Assembly (NCBI RefSeq): GCF_032854445.1
Contig: NC_088296.1
Location: 1,488,001-1,552,000, forward strand
DNA length: 64,000 bases
Source of the DNA: Liolophura sinensis
Taxonomy: Eukaryota; Mollusca; Polyplacophora; Chitonida; Chitonidae
Direction of reading: 5' to 3'
The notes below the pieces were generated by a model. It was not told where the DNA came from and searched no databases. It worked only from the letters and a program-made list of their open reading frames with translations. Positions 1-10,750 of the stretch are shown piece after piece. How positions within the stretch are numbered: position 1 is the stretch's first letter; every line of letters starts with the position of its first letter. The position numbers were made by a program, and so were the translations under genes.

Positions 1-2780
1 AGGATAAACTACTATCTGTTCTGCTCTAACAGTGCTCCTGCTGATTTGTATACCTGAGATAAATATCACCCAGGCACTAAAGAATACACATACACCGCTC
101 CTGACCTAACATTACACCTTCTAATTTGTACACATACAGTACACAGCGTGGGACAACGAGGGGTACACTACTATCTGTCCTGATCTAACAGTACACCTGC
201 TGATTTGTACACATGGTGTAATTATCACTCAGACACTCAGTGGTAAAATATGTTATCTGTTCTGTCCTAACAGTACACTTGTTGATTTGTACACGAGGTA
301 ATTATCACTCAGACATTCAGTGGTACAATATGTTATCTGTTCTGTCCTAACACTACACCTGTTTATTTGTACACATGAGGTAATTATCACTCAGACACTC
401 AGTGGTAAAATATGTTATCTGTTCTGTCCTAACACTACACCTGCTGATTTGTACACGAGGTAAATATCACTCAGACACTCAGTGGTACAATATGTTATCT
501 GTTCTGTCCTAACACTACACCTGTTGATTTGTACACATGAGGTAATTATCACTCAGACACTCAGTGGTACAATATGTTATCTGTTCTGTCCTAACACTAC
601 ACCTGTTGATTTGTACACATGAGGTAATTATCACTCAGACATTCAGTGGTACAATATGTTATCTGTTCTGTCCTAACACTACACCTGTTGATTTGTACAC
701 GAGGTAATTATCACTCAGACATTCAGTGGTACAATATGTTATCTGTTCTGTCCTAACACTACACCTGTTGATTTGTACACATGAGGTAATTATCACTCAG
801 ACACTCAGTGGTAAAATATGTTATCTGTTCTGTCCTAACACTACACCTGCTGATTTGTACACGAGGTAAATATCACTCAGACACTCTGTGGTACAATATG
901 TTATCTGTTCTGTCCTAACACTACACCTGTTGATTTGTACACATGAGGTAATTATCACTCAGACACTCAGTGGTACAATATGTTATCTGTTCTGTCCTAA
1001 CACTACACCTGTTGATTTGTACACATGAGGTAATTATCACTCAGACATTCAGTGGTACAATATGTTATCTGTTCTGTCCTAACACTACACCTGTTGATTT
1101 GTACACGAGGTAATTATCACTCAGACATTCAGTGGTACAATATGTTATCTGTTCTGTCCTAACACTACACCTGTTGATTTGTACACATAAGGTAATTATC
1201 ACTCAGACATTCAGTGGTACAATATGTTATCTGTTCTGTCCTAACACTACATCTGTTGATTTGTACACAAGGTAATTATCACTCAGACATTCAGTGGTAC
1301 AATATGTTATCTGTTCTGTCCTAACACTACACCTGTTGATTTGTACACATGAGGTAATTATCACTCAGACACTCAGTGGTACAATATGTTATCTGTTCTG
1401 TCCTAACACTACACCTGTTGATTTGTACACATGAGGTAATTATCACTCAGACATTCAGTGGTACAATATGTTATCTGTTCTGTCCTAACACTACACCTGC
1501 TGATTTGTACACGAGGTAAATATCACTCAGACATTCAGGGGTATAATATGTTATCTGTTCTGTCCTAACACTACACCTGTTGATTTGTACACATGAGGTA
1601 ATTATCACTCAGACACTCAGTGGTAAAATATGTTATCTGTTCTGTCCTAACACTACACCTGTTGATTTGTACACGAGGTAATTATCACTCAGACACTCAG
1701 TGGTACAATATGTTATCTGTTCTGTCCTAACACTACACTTGCTGATTTGTACACATGAGGTAATTATCACTCAGACACTCAGTGGTACAATATGTTATCT
1801 GTTCTGTCCTAACACTACACCTGTTGATTTGTACACAAGGTAATTATCACTCAGACACTCAGTGGTACAATATGTTATCTGTTCTGTCCTAACACTACAC
1901 CTGCTGATTTGTACACATGAGGTAATTATCACTCAGACACTCAGTGGTACAATATGTTATCTGTTCTGTCCTAACACTACACCTGCTGATTTGTACACAA
2001 GGTAAATATCACTCAGACATTCAGGGGTATAATATGTTATCTGTTCTGTCCTAACAGTACACCTGATTTGTACACATGAGGTAATTATCACCCAGACACT
2101 GAGGAGTACATTGCCATCTGTCCTGCTCTGGCAGTAAAATTTCTACATGAGGTAAATATCACCCATACTCTGACGGGTACACTTTCATTTGTACCGATCT
2201 AACAGTATACACCTGCTGATTTGCACACCAGGTCAGTATTACTCAGACACTGAGTGGTACCCTGCCATGTGTTCTATTCTAACAGTGCACTTTTTGATTT
2301 CTACACACGAGGCAAATATCACCCAGACACCAAAGGATAAACTACTATCTGTCCTGCTCTAACAGTGCTCCTGCTGATTTGTATACCTGAGGTAAATATC
2401 ACCCAGGCACTAAAGAATACACATACACCGCTCCTGACCTAACATTACACCTTCTAATTTGTACACATACGGTACACAGCGTGGAACAACGAGGGGTACA
2501 CTACTATCTGTCCTGCTCTAACAGTGCTCCTGCTGATTTGTATACCTGAGGTAAATATCACCCAGGCACTAAAGAATACACACACACTGGTCTTGATCTA
2601 ACATTACACCTTTAATTTGTACACATACAGTACACAGCGTGGGACAACGAGGGGTACACTACTATCTGTCCTGTTCTAACTTTACCTCTTACTTACTTCT
2701 GTTGATTTTTATACAGAGGGTAAATATCAGGTAGTCACTGAGAGTCACTGCCCTCTGTCCTATTTTAACTGTACAGCTGC
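1..2780. repeat. 82/79-bp minisatellite array, cut by the window start
   Basis: Tandem units of 82 bp, with a 79-bp form lacking three bases in the GTACACATGAGG segment (GTACACGAGG), run cleanly from about 200 to 2,090. Units share TATCACTCAGACA and ATATGTTATCTGTTCTGTCC. About 23-24 clean units are present; diverged, shuffled units flank them on both sides (1-200 and 2,090-2,780). The long form and two kinds of short form recur in a semi-regular order, suggesting blocks of several units were copied together. No gene is visible inside. The array continues beyond the left edge of the window. Confidence 0.95.
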
Positions 2781-3010
2781 TGATATATAATTCTACAATG
2801 TACTTCATTTTTTTTTTTTGATAAAGAAAAACTGCTGTATACACTACATTTTTTTTAAATTATTTTTAGCCATCCATGCTGTATATGGCTTACATTGGCT
2901 TTAAATTTCTTAGGATGGCCTACTGAATGCCTTTTGATTGTTGAGCCCAAAGTGCACTTTACAAGTACCAATGCTTCACATTAGTTTGGTATCCTCTGTA
3001 AACACCCTAC
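2781..3010. other. AT-rich spacer between two arrays
   Basis: This is unique AT-rich sequence with T-runs (for example around 2,810 and 2,850). I see no coding exon, RNA gene or transposon here. It lies downstream of the TRIM stop codon, but I found no convincing poly(A) signal on the minus strand. Confidence 0.5.
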
Positions 3011-4575
3011 TGTTTACCTTACATTAGTTTGTGCCTTCTGGGCAGACCCTACTGTATACCTCACATTACTTTGTGTCTTTTGTGCACACACTACTATATA
3101 CCTCACATTAGTGTGTGTCTTCTGGGCACACTCTACTGTCGACCTCACATAAGCCTGTGTCTTCTGGGCGCACCCAACTGGATACCTCCCATCAGTTTGT
3201 GTCTTCTGTGCACATCCTGCTGTATACCTCACATGGGTTTGTACTCTGGACACACGCTACTGTATACCTCACATTGGCCTGTGTCTTCTGGGCAGTACAG
3301 CAGTACTACTGTGCTCCCTCACGTTAATCTGTGTCTTCTGAGTACACCCTACTGTATACCTCACAGCAGCCTGCGTCTTCTGGGCAGTACAGCAGTACTA
3401 CTGTATACCTTATTCAGTCTCTTCTGTGCACACTCTATGGTATACCTCACATTAGCCCGTGTGTTTTGTGCACACCCTACTGCATACCTCACATTAGTTT
3501 GTATCTTTTGTGCACACCCTTTTGCATGCCTCAGATCAGTTTTTATCTTTTTTGCCCACCCTATAGCATGCCTCACATTAGTTTGTATCTTTGTATCTGC
3601 TGTGAACACCCTAATACATGCCTGACCTTAGTTTGTATCTGCTGTGAACACCCTAATACATGCCTGACCTTAGTTTGTATCTTTTGTGAACACCGTAATA
3701 CATGCCTGACCTTAGTTTGCATCTTCTGTGAACACCCTAATACATGCCTGACCTTAGTTTGCATCTTCTGTGAACACCCTAATACATGCCTGACCTTAGT
3801 TTGCATCTTCTGTGAACACCCTAATACATGCCTGACCTTAGTTTGCATCTTCTATGAACACCCTAATACATGCCTGACTTTAGTTTGTATCTTCTGTGAA
3901 CACCCTAATACATGTCTGACCTTAGTTTCTATCTTTTGTGAACACCCTAATACATGCCTGACCTTAGTTTGTATCTTTTTTGAACACCCTAATACATGCC
4001 TGACCTTAGTTTGTATCTTCTGTGAACACCCTAATACATGCCTGACCTTAGTTTGTATCTTTTGTGAACACCCTAATACATGCCTGACCTTAGTTTGTAT
4101 TTTTTGTGAACACCCTGATACATGCCTGACCTTAGTTTGTATCTGCTGTGGGCACCTCAATGGATGCTTGACACAAGTTTATGTTTTGTGCACACCCCAA
4201 TGCATGCCTCACATTAGTGCCTGTGTTCTGTGTACACCCTACTGTACACCTTGCATTACCCTGTGTCTTTTGCCCACACTCTAATGTAAACCTAATATCA
4301 GTCTGTGTTTTGTTCACACCCTATCGTACACCTCATACCATTTTTACTTTTTGTAAACTCTTCTCACTTTCGTTTCTCTCTGAATACTGTTCATTTTCTT
4401 GGCGCACCCTGCTGTATTACTTCTCATATCGGTTTGTTTCCTTAACACAGTGTATCGTGTGTTTTGCACACACACAGCTGTGCGCCTTCTCCACTTTATG
4501 TTTGTGTCTTTGATGCACATACTAGTGTAAACCCTACAGTCGTCTATGGTCTCTGGGCACACCCTACTGTATACC
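3011..4575. repeat. 42-bp minisatellite with diverged edges
   Basis: The core at about 3,588-4,160 consists of near-identical 42-bp units sharing CATGCCTGACCTTAGTTTG and GTGAACACCCTAATA (about 14 units). Older diverged units of 39-45 bp carrying TATACCTCACATTAG extend to both sides. Because 42 is a multiple of three and the unit lacks stops in several frames, open frames exist on both strands (up to 317 codons at 3,331-4,284). Their proteins are pure 14-residue repeats with no domain. I treat them as artefacts of the repeat. The right edge abuts the end of the TRIM reading frame. Confidence 0.93.
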
Positions 4576-4577
4576 TT

Positions 4578-4785
4578 TTATACATATAAGAACCTACTTG
4601 TAACATGTGGGTGTGACTTTTGTCCACCGACTGCTGCTTCTATGTCCTGACTTTCTTGCACTGTCTCTTTTACTGTCACGTGTCTGGGGACAACAACGTC
4701 ATCTTGTACAAAATCTAGAAGCTTCTGTTTGCTGACCTCATGTTTCTCCAGATCTGCTCTTATCTCATTCAGCTGGTCGTCAATT
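4578..4785 (-). CDS. TRIM last recognised exon
   Basis: The acceptor is TTCTTCTCACAG. The first base completes the Thr codon begun in the microexon, then the frame reads IDDQLNEIRADLEKHEVSKQ, finishing the coiled coil, and continues through an acidic tail to TAA at 4,580-4,578. A possible donor (CAA then GTAGGT, near 4,590) would let the gene continue to a C-terminal domain outside the window. The stop lies within a few bases of the 42-bp minisatellite. Confidence 0.72.
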
Positions 4786-7700
4786 CTGTGAGAAGAAGAC
4801 AAAAAACAAAGACACACAGTGTGTACTAATCTTGGGTACCACACAGTTATGAGAATGCCATGACGTACTATTCCTAGCAGGTTAGATCTGATTTGTCTGG
4901 ACAAACGGATGTACAGTACATATATTTTCCACTTGGGTCATGTTTTGGACAACTACAGGGCTGGTACTCAGTGTTACAGAAGCACCTTTGCTGACAATAG
5001 TCACGTGCATAGAGAGGCATAACACATTTATACATACGTTTTGGAGAAGCCCGTGGAACCCTGTCAACAAACAGAATTGAAAACACATATAAAATCATGT
5101 AAAGATGATAACCGAAACTGAGATACTCTAGCCATACTTTCACCTCAACATGTAACAAGAACACAGTTGTAATTGAAATGTCTCACCTCTCCAAGTATAT
5201 AGGCACCCTTGGCTATTACCTCAAACATTTAGACCATCCCCTGATCCATTACATAGTACACATCAGCTCTCAATTCAGGTTAATAAATTTCATGGAGTTT
5301 CATACAATGCAATTTCCCCCCAAAGATCTGTTTACATACAAAACTTGTTTTTGAAAAACAACATACAATATATTTTGACATTACATACTACTTCTTTCTT
5401 GTTTTAATCAGACAGTGGTCTGGTTATGGGTAGAGAAGTCGACAGCGACCGGAGGGTACCACTGAGCAAAATAAAGCTGTTGAACTTAGGATCTACAACT
5501 TTAGTAGATCTGGCAGCATGAGATGAATTTGAACACGTGATCCCAGTTCCTAAGGCTGGTTAGGTCATGGGTAACATCTGGAGTTGAGGCAGCTGAACCA
5601 GTGTTAGAGATTGTGCATGTTTGATTTACCTGTAAAAACTTGACGTCCATTGACGCCAACAAATCCTTGGAAGCCTGTACCATCCCCTCCATTTCTTGCA
5701 CCTGTAGCTGGAAATGTTTGAGTATGGCGCTACATTCCACACTCCACTGTGAATAGCGGGTTTTCATACCATCTAAGGAGTGCTGCCTCCAGGCTTGTAA
5801 GGCTTCCAAGGCTGCACAATAAGCTTTCTCTACCTCCTGAGTGTGAAGTTCCTGGTTTTCCTGCCAAACATTTATTACCTTATAAAAATCATTTATTACC
5901 TCATCCAGACCTTTAGAACTGTGTTTAAGAAGTTTTATATGTATGTGTAACAGGGTGAAATATAACCATCACACAACTACGTCTACAATGTACCTCCGGG
6001 ATAGAGGGGATTTCCCTTTAGTCCAGTGATGTACATGTAAGTGTTGACTCAAAACCCAAAGGTACGTGCTTCAATAGCAAAAGCGGTCGTGCCATCACAA
6101 CTGATGCTCCGAACAAGGCGAGATGGTAAAGCCTTAGATGCTTCCCACGGTACTTCAGATACCTGGGGCTGGTTCAAACCCGAACGCCCCATCAGATCAA
6201 ATGGTGTACGTATATATATTATGGATATTATTATGACAGCGTACAATTGGCAATGATATATCAAATTGAGATGTCTGAGGTGGGCATATCGCATGTGTGT
6301 CAATGAGAAGAAAGTCATAATAATATGATAGTCTGATTAGATCAACCAGATATAGGCAAAATAGACTCGTCCTTCACGCTAATACGTCTCCGCATCAATC
6401 CTTGTATTCCCCTCTTTCAGTTCTTATATAAAGTCATCAGTCATCAGTGTTCGGGTTTAACACTTAAATTGTAATCTACATATATAATAGGTGACAGAAG
6501 ACAGCTTTATCAAGACTAGATGATTGACAGATGTATGTTACCTGGATTTGTGAATGATAGCAATACTCCACATAGTTAAAATGAGTCACCAGGGTATGCG
6601 GTACAACACAGGCTGAACAGGTGTCATAGAAAATACAAACCTGTATCTTCTTGTGCAGCCTCATAACTCCTGACAGTGATTCTCTAGCTTCTTGCAGCAC
6701 TTTCTCTAGTTCACTAATCTTGTTCAAAATCGCAGGCTGTAATGGAAAAAATTAAAAAAAAAACGTTAAAAAATCTGCCTTTCAAATGCCCCATCACGCT
6801 GCAGGACAAAATGCCCCATTCTTCACCACAGATCATAAATTTGGGGTCAATATATAGTTCTAAATCATGCCATATTTATTTTCATTATCGACTTATATAC
6901 TAGAATGGTACATGATTTAGATAGCGATTTAAGTTATTCGCCTAGAACATTCCTTGCTTCTTTCTAACATCAATGAAAACCGTTTACTACTTCTCTTGGC
7001 ATGATTCCAAAGTAATTTTGAACATACACAATTTCTTAGTTATTTCGTGGTTCATGTTCATCGCTGTTTTGGGTATTGACCTTACGATTATTGACTCAGA
7101 ACATCCATTTTGTTTGACAGTTGATACACGAATGTCTTTTTCGCATTACCTTGTCATTCTCAGCTGCTGATTTTATATCTAGCACAGCGTGTTTCGGATG
7201 GTCAACCACACACCCCATACAGATCACCATCCTGCATGGTACACAGTACAAGATGAATGGCTGACCGTGTCCAGCACATGACGGCTGCTGCTGCTGCGTT
7301 GATTGGTGCTCCCTGCTGACTTGACTCTGTGAAGTTTCCTGGGAGAGGTACTCCAGGGACGAAATCAGTCGGTGACGTTTCAGAGGCCCCCTCATTGGGT
7401 GACAAATAGCAAGACATTCCTGACAGTAGAACACACCACAGTTGGTACAAAACTTGACAGCTTTAGCGGGATTTTCCTCCTCACACAGAGAACAATATGG
7501 GGCGTCATCCTCAACCTTTACAGCAGAGAACTTCTCCACAATTTCCGCCAGGTGAAAGTTGGGAGGCAGACCAGCCACACCTTCTCTCCCCAGACTGGTC
7601 GATGCCCGACACACAGGGCATGCTATCTGCTGATGAATGTCCTCACTCCCCGTGCTGTCAGAGGTCTCATCTGTCTGCACAGATTTAGACTTGTCAGCAT

Positions 7701-7840
7701 ACAAATGAATGCATTCCCTACAAAAACTGTGCTGACAGGGTAGTATTACCGGTTGCCGGTATGTTTCCATACATATCGAACATGTGAGAACATCATCCCG
7801 ATTCTGCTTGCTTTCGGCCATTATGAGCTCGTTTTTGTTC
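4578..7840 (-). CDS. TRIM-family protein (RING, B-box 1, B-box 2, coiled coil), five-exon gene model
   Basis: The spliced model is 7840-7150, 6736-6641, 5860-5630, 5060-5038 and 4785-4578, giving about 409 residues from ATG 7,821-7,819 to a TAA at 4,580-4,578. The RING has C14/C17, C29/H31, C34/C37, C68/C71; B-box 1 spans about 110-150 (C110, C113, C125, C128, C133, C136, H150); B-box 2 spans about 182-211 (C182, H185, C193, C196, C201, C204, H208, H211). The rest is a predicted coiled coil. The exon lengths 96, 231 and 23 nt and their phases are the classical TRIM series. RING TRIM proteins are usually E3 ubiquitin ligases that oligomerise through the coiled coil; substrate and subclass cannot be told here. 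No C-terminal SPRY, NHL or filamin domain is visible: either the protein is of the domainless class, or exon 5 is spliced onward (a possible donor lies near 4,590) beyond the array. Confidence 0.85.
4786..5037 (-). other. TRIM intron 4
   Basis: This intron lies between the 23-nt microexon and the last exon, with GTATGT at its start and CTTCTCACAG at its end. No repeat or RNA gene is seen inside. Confidence 0.7.
5038..5060 (-). CDS. TRIM 23-nt microexon
   Basis: A 23-nt segment sits between a pyrimidine-rich acceptor (TTCTGTTTGTTGACAG) and a GTATGT donor on the minus strand. It adds GSTGFSK plus two bases of a Thr codon. The following exon needs exactly this phase (two bases carried in), and classical TRIM genes have a 23-nt exon at this place. 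It is too short to find by open frame and is inferred from splice sites, length and phase. Confidence 0.75.
5061..5629 (-). other. TRIM intron 3
   Basis: This intron lies between the 231-nt exon and the microexon. It is unique AT-rich sequence. A second GT/AG-bounded 21-nt segment near 5,220-5,240 was examined and discarded because it carries an in-frame stop. Confidence 0.7.
5630..5860 (-). CDS. TRIM 231-nt coiled-coil exon
   Basis: The acceptor ends TGTTTGGCAG and the donor is GTAAATC. The exon is exactly 231 nt (77 codons, phase 0 at both ends), the length usual for this TRIM exon. The peptide begins ENQELHTQEVEKAY and ends SMDVKFLQ; it is helical in character, without prolines. Confidence 0.9.
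5861..6640 (-). other. TRIM intron 2, possible tRNA-related fragment
   Basis: The intron between the 96- and 231-nt exons holds unique sequence. At about 6,170-6,180 GGTTCAAACCC resembles an RNA polymerase III B box, and the stretch 6,030-6,200 could be a decayed tRNA-headed SINE; no A box or tail supports this firmly. Confidence 0.4.
6641..6736 (-). CDS. TRIM 96-nt coiled-coil exon
   Basis: The acceptor is TTTCCATTACAG and the donor GTTTGT; both flanks are phase 0. It encodes 32 residues (PAILNKISELEKVLQEARES and onward) with heptad-like spacing typical of the start of the TRIM coiled coil. A 96-nt exon at this point is the usual TRIM arrangement. Confidence 0.88.
6737..7149 (-). other. TRIM intron 1 of the coding region
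   Basis: This is a phase-0 intron of 413 bp with a GTAATG donor and CCATTACAG acceptor. No further feature is recognised in it. Confidence 0.75.
7150..7840 (-). CDS. TRIM exon with start codon: RING and both B-boxes
   Basis: The exon opens after a strong 3' splice site (TTCTCATTTCAG, bases 7,852-7,841 on the minus strand), 19 nt before the ATG at 7,821. The 224 codons encode all zinc-binding residues of the RING and the two B-boxes, plus an acidic Ser/Thr-rich RING insert (about residues 44-64) and a Gln-run (176-179) between the B-boxes. It ends with ...AENDK in phase 0 at a GTAATG donor. The acceptor before the ATG shows at least one non-coding exon upstream. Confidence 0.9.
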
Positions 7841-8879
7841 CTGAAATGAGAACGGCAAATCGCTCAGACTGGCACCTGTGAGGGTGTTCCTATTTACAAA
7901 AATATTAACGTTCAAGACAGCACACAGCCTCCATCTCTTTTCGTTTTCCAACAACATATTGGCTACAGTACTTTTGTTGCTATTCTCCAATTCTCGTTTA
8001 AGAAGCATTAAAATATCAATACAGGTATGAGGAGAGTATGCAAACCTCGCTTTCCTGAGAAGAAATCAATTCTGCTCAGTTAGAAATTTGGCGATTCTTC
8101 CTTTTATTCTGTGCAACCGACTTTTTTGACAAAGGTCTGGTCAAGCCAATTTGGGCAGAGGTGTTTGATAGTGATGTTCGATAGATATATAGCTCCCGCC
8201 CATAATTAGCAGATTTGTGTGAAAAAACGAGATTGTCGCGATTTAAAAGTAGGTTTATAAACAACCAGTACGAAAACGCCTTCAGCAGCAATGTCGGCAC
8301 TAAATATGACAATTTGGCCAAGCCTGTTGACTTCAGTGGTTATGAAGGTAACATGACCCTATATACTGTGTGATAACTGGGTCAAACCTCTGGAATATCT
8401 CTATCTGCAGAAGTTTATATAATATATAATAGATATATTAAATACCACATTACTAATAGTGACGAGTAACATGAACAGTTCTTACTTGGATTAAAACGGT
8501 TATTAATTAAGGTCAAATTTAGTCTTCCAGCTCCCAGTGTTTTATTATGTTATTGCCAGGAACCACAGAAGTACAGACTACCACTGAGCTGCTATACCCT
8601 ACGATCAACACTGGTCAAACAAAATGTTTAAACCTTAAATTTTGACTTCGCTCCAACGTGTGAAATACGTCGGATTAGATACAGTGTTATGTCGGGGACA
8701 GTTTAAAGACAACCAAATAGCCTGGATTGGAGATATGTAACCTCAGGTAGACTGTAGAAGTAGGCCAGCGTTAGTTCTGTCCTCAAACAAACAGCTCGGG
8801 CTAATGTATAAGAAGGCCAACGTGCAGCATACGGCTGTCCCGACAGAATCAGCTGTGTCAAGTTACACAAACGATCTTC
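7841..8879. other. Upstream flank of the TRIM coding exons
   Basis: The 3' splice site of the TRIM start-codon exon is at 7,841-7,852 (minus strand), so this stretch is mostly 5' UTR intron. It is AT-rich and unique. No coding exon, SINE or tandem repeat is recognised. Confidence 0.5.
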
Positions 8880-9410
8880 AACAAAACCCTACATAATGCT
8901 TTTCAAGGTCAAAGCTTCTGAAAAGTACATTAATAACGTACTATCTCCCTGTATATATAGTGAGAAGATCGATATAATTAGACAGTATGAACTTGACCCC
9001 AATTCAATCAGTCGTTTTTCTTGAGACGAAGATATTCCAACTGTTTACAGTGTCAGAGCTTCACACAGGCTGAGAGTAGAGTCCATACAGACACACCCCT
9101 CAGTCGTACGTCCACTTCGTGTCCCTTTGTGGACGGGCAGACCACTTAAATACTGTCTGAGAGTCGGTCAAATCATCGAGTAAAGACAACTCCTTCACCT
9201 GATAGAAACATTCCGACATAAACATAGACCTACCTCATCTTACAGTACTTACCTGTCGAAACAATTCCCACTGTGCTTCGCTACTTGACAAATCTGCGCA
9301 GACTGAAATACAAGATATTTAGTTCTGAGAAATAGGTCATCAAAGCAGGGGAGATAAATCCCTCAATATGCTTTTACACATTTACACTCTACATCCTCAC
9401 AATGGTTAAC
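8880..9410. repeat. Old duplicated segment, copy 1
   Basis: This stretch is a diverged paralogue of 10,230-10,750, in the same orientation about 1.35 kb away. Shared landmarks in the same order are CCTGTATATATAGTGA against CCTGTATGTATAGTGA, CACACAGGCTGA, TACTTACCTGTCGA against AACTTACCTGTCGA, TTAGTTCTGAGAAAT, and AGGGGAGATAAATCCCTCA against AGGGGAGGTAAATCCCTCA. On the minus strand each copy contains a GACAG/GTAAGT donor-like site (exon end at 9,253 here). Confidence 0.75.
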
Positions 9411-9600
9411 ACAGTTCCCTTTTCTCTTAACACTGCACAACAGACAGCCTTACGGAGACATCACCTATAGACATTATAAATAGTAAGGCTGAAGATAATG
9501 TGTGCAAATACGTACATTATTTTAAGATTCTATTTACTTTTAGCATCATTTGGGTATACACACGTTCCTTAGCTTTGATGTTATGAGCAATAGACTTCAT

Positions 9601-9645
9601 TTATTTATTTGACTGGTGTTTTACTCCGAACTCAACAATGTGCAC
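9601..9645 (-). mobile_element. SINE-1 tail fragment
   Basis: ATTTATTTGACTGGTGTTTT is the reverse complement of the SINE-1 3' end (conserved block followed by AAATAAAT). Only the last 45 bp or so remain. Confidence 0.5.
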
Positions 9646-9766
9646 ATAATCATAAAAATGTTGGTCTACGCAATGGCCGTTATTCACAGAGTACGGTTTT
9701 AACTACAACTGATCAGATGGCTCACAGATCAACGGTCATAACAATTTAGGCTACCTCTAACAATAT

Positions 9767-10019
9767 TTATTTGTTGATTTATATTCAAGATACTCAAGAA
9801 TACTTTACTTATACGACGGCGGCCAGCATTGCAGTGGGAGGAAACCGGGGCCCGGGGGAAGCCCACGACCCTCCGCATGATGCTGGAAGACCTTCCCACT
9901 TTCGCTTGAGACGAAGCCAGCATGAGCTGGACTTGAACTCACAGCGATCACATGGGTTGTAATCTTCTTGGTCATTGCTCAGTGCTAGCGTACTAATACC
10001 CTCGGCCACGGAGATCCCT
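9767..10019 (-). mobile_element. SINE-1, near full-length copy
   Basis: Read on the minus strand, it begins with a decayed tRNA-like head (GGGATCTCCGTGGCC, then a B-box-like GAGTTCAAGTCCAGCTC) and passes through GGGAAGGTCTTCCAGC, the GTTTCCTCCCA / GCTGGCCGCCGTCGTAT core, and the AGTATTCTTGAGTA tail block. This is the most complete of the SINE-1 copies. The family is the abundant tRNA-derived SINE of mollusc genomes; I do not assert a database family name. Confidence 0.85.
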
Positions 10020-10229
10020 ATGAGCAACCGATATAGGCTATTATATGACAGACAGACGGACGTACATGCATTAAGAGAACGTTTATACCCTTAACAGGAT
10101 TTTTTACTATCTTTTGTTTTTCATCTGTTTTTATATTTGGACCAGACAGGCGAACGTTGTAAGTAAACAAACAGCAATCCACATAGGCAAGATATACTTA
10201 CTTTGTGTGCCATAGGCGGCAGGTCACCG

Positions 10230-10750
10230 CCAGTAATCGACCTTCAGCATAACTGCATAATATCCCCTGTATGTATAGTGACAAGACCGACACAGTTAAA
10301 CATTATAAACCTGAACAAAAATCAGTAGTTTTTCTTTATGCGCAAATATCTACAGTTAACGGTTCACACACAGGCTGACATGGCTGATGTTAAAGTCTAT
10401 GAAAGGAAACGGCCTACTTGTATATCTATGTTGTGTCGATTTGAGGACGACCAGGCCAATTAAGCTGTGTCTGGTGATTAATTATTTATTTATTCCCATC
10501 AAGTCGGCGATACGATCAAGTAAAGACAAGTCCTTAACCAGTGTGATCATTTCCATCCAAACTACATATAATCGTCTTACAGAACTTACCTGTCGACACA
10601 AATCCCACCTGGCTGCATAACTTGAAAATGAGCAGAATGAAATAGAAAGTACTTAGTTCTGAGAAATGCACCTGATTTGTGCAGGGGAGGTAAATCCCTC
10701 AGTATGTTTGCACACATGTATACTCTGTGACATCTCAAGAATGCTTTCCG
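10230..10750. repeat. Old duplicated segment, copy 2
   Basis: This is the partner of 8,880-9,410, with the same order of conserved blocks and the same minus-strand donor-like site (exon end at 10,590). The copies are clearly diverged, with small indels, so the duplication is not recent. Confidence 0.75.

Noticed and set aside
3331-4284. 317-codon frame with repeats of TCLTLVCIFCEHPN
   Set aside because: The 42-bp repeat has a period divisible by three. The peptide is only the translated minisatellite, and the opposite strand is also open.
5220-5241. Alternative TRIM microexon between CAG and GTAATA
   Set aside because: It is 21 nt with an in-frame TAA. The 23-nt candidate at 5,038-5,060 has the right length, phase and a better acceptor.
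6030-6200. tRNA gene or tRNA-headed SINE with GGTTCAAACCC
   Set aside because: Only a B-box-like string is visible; I could not find a matching A box, cloverleaf or SINE tail.
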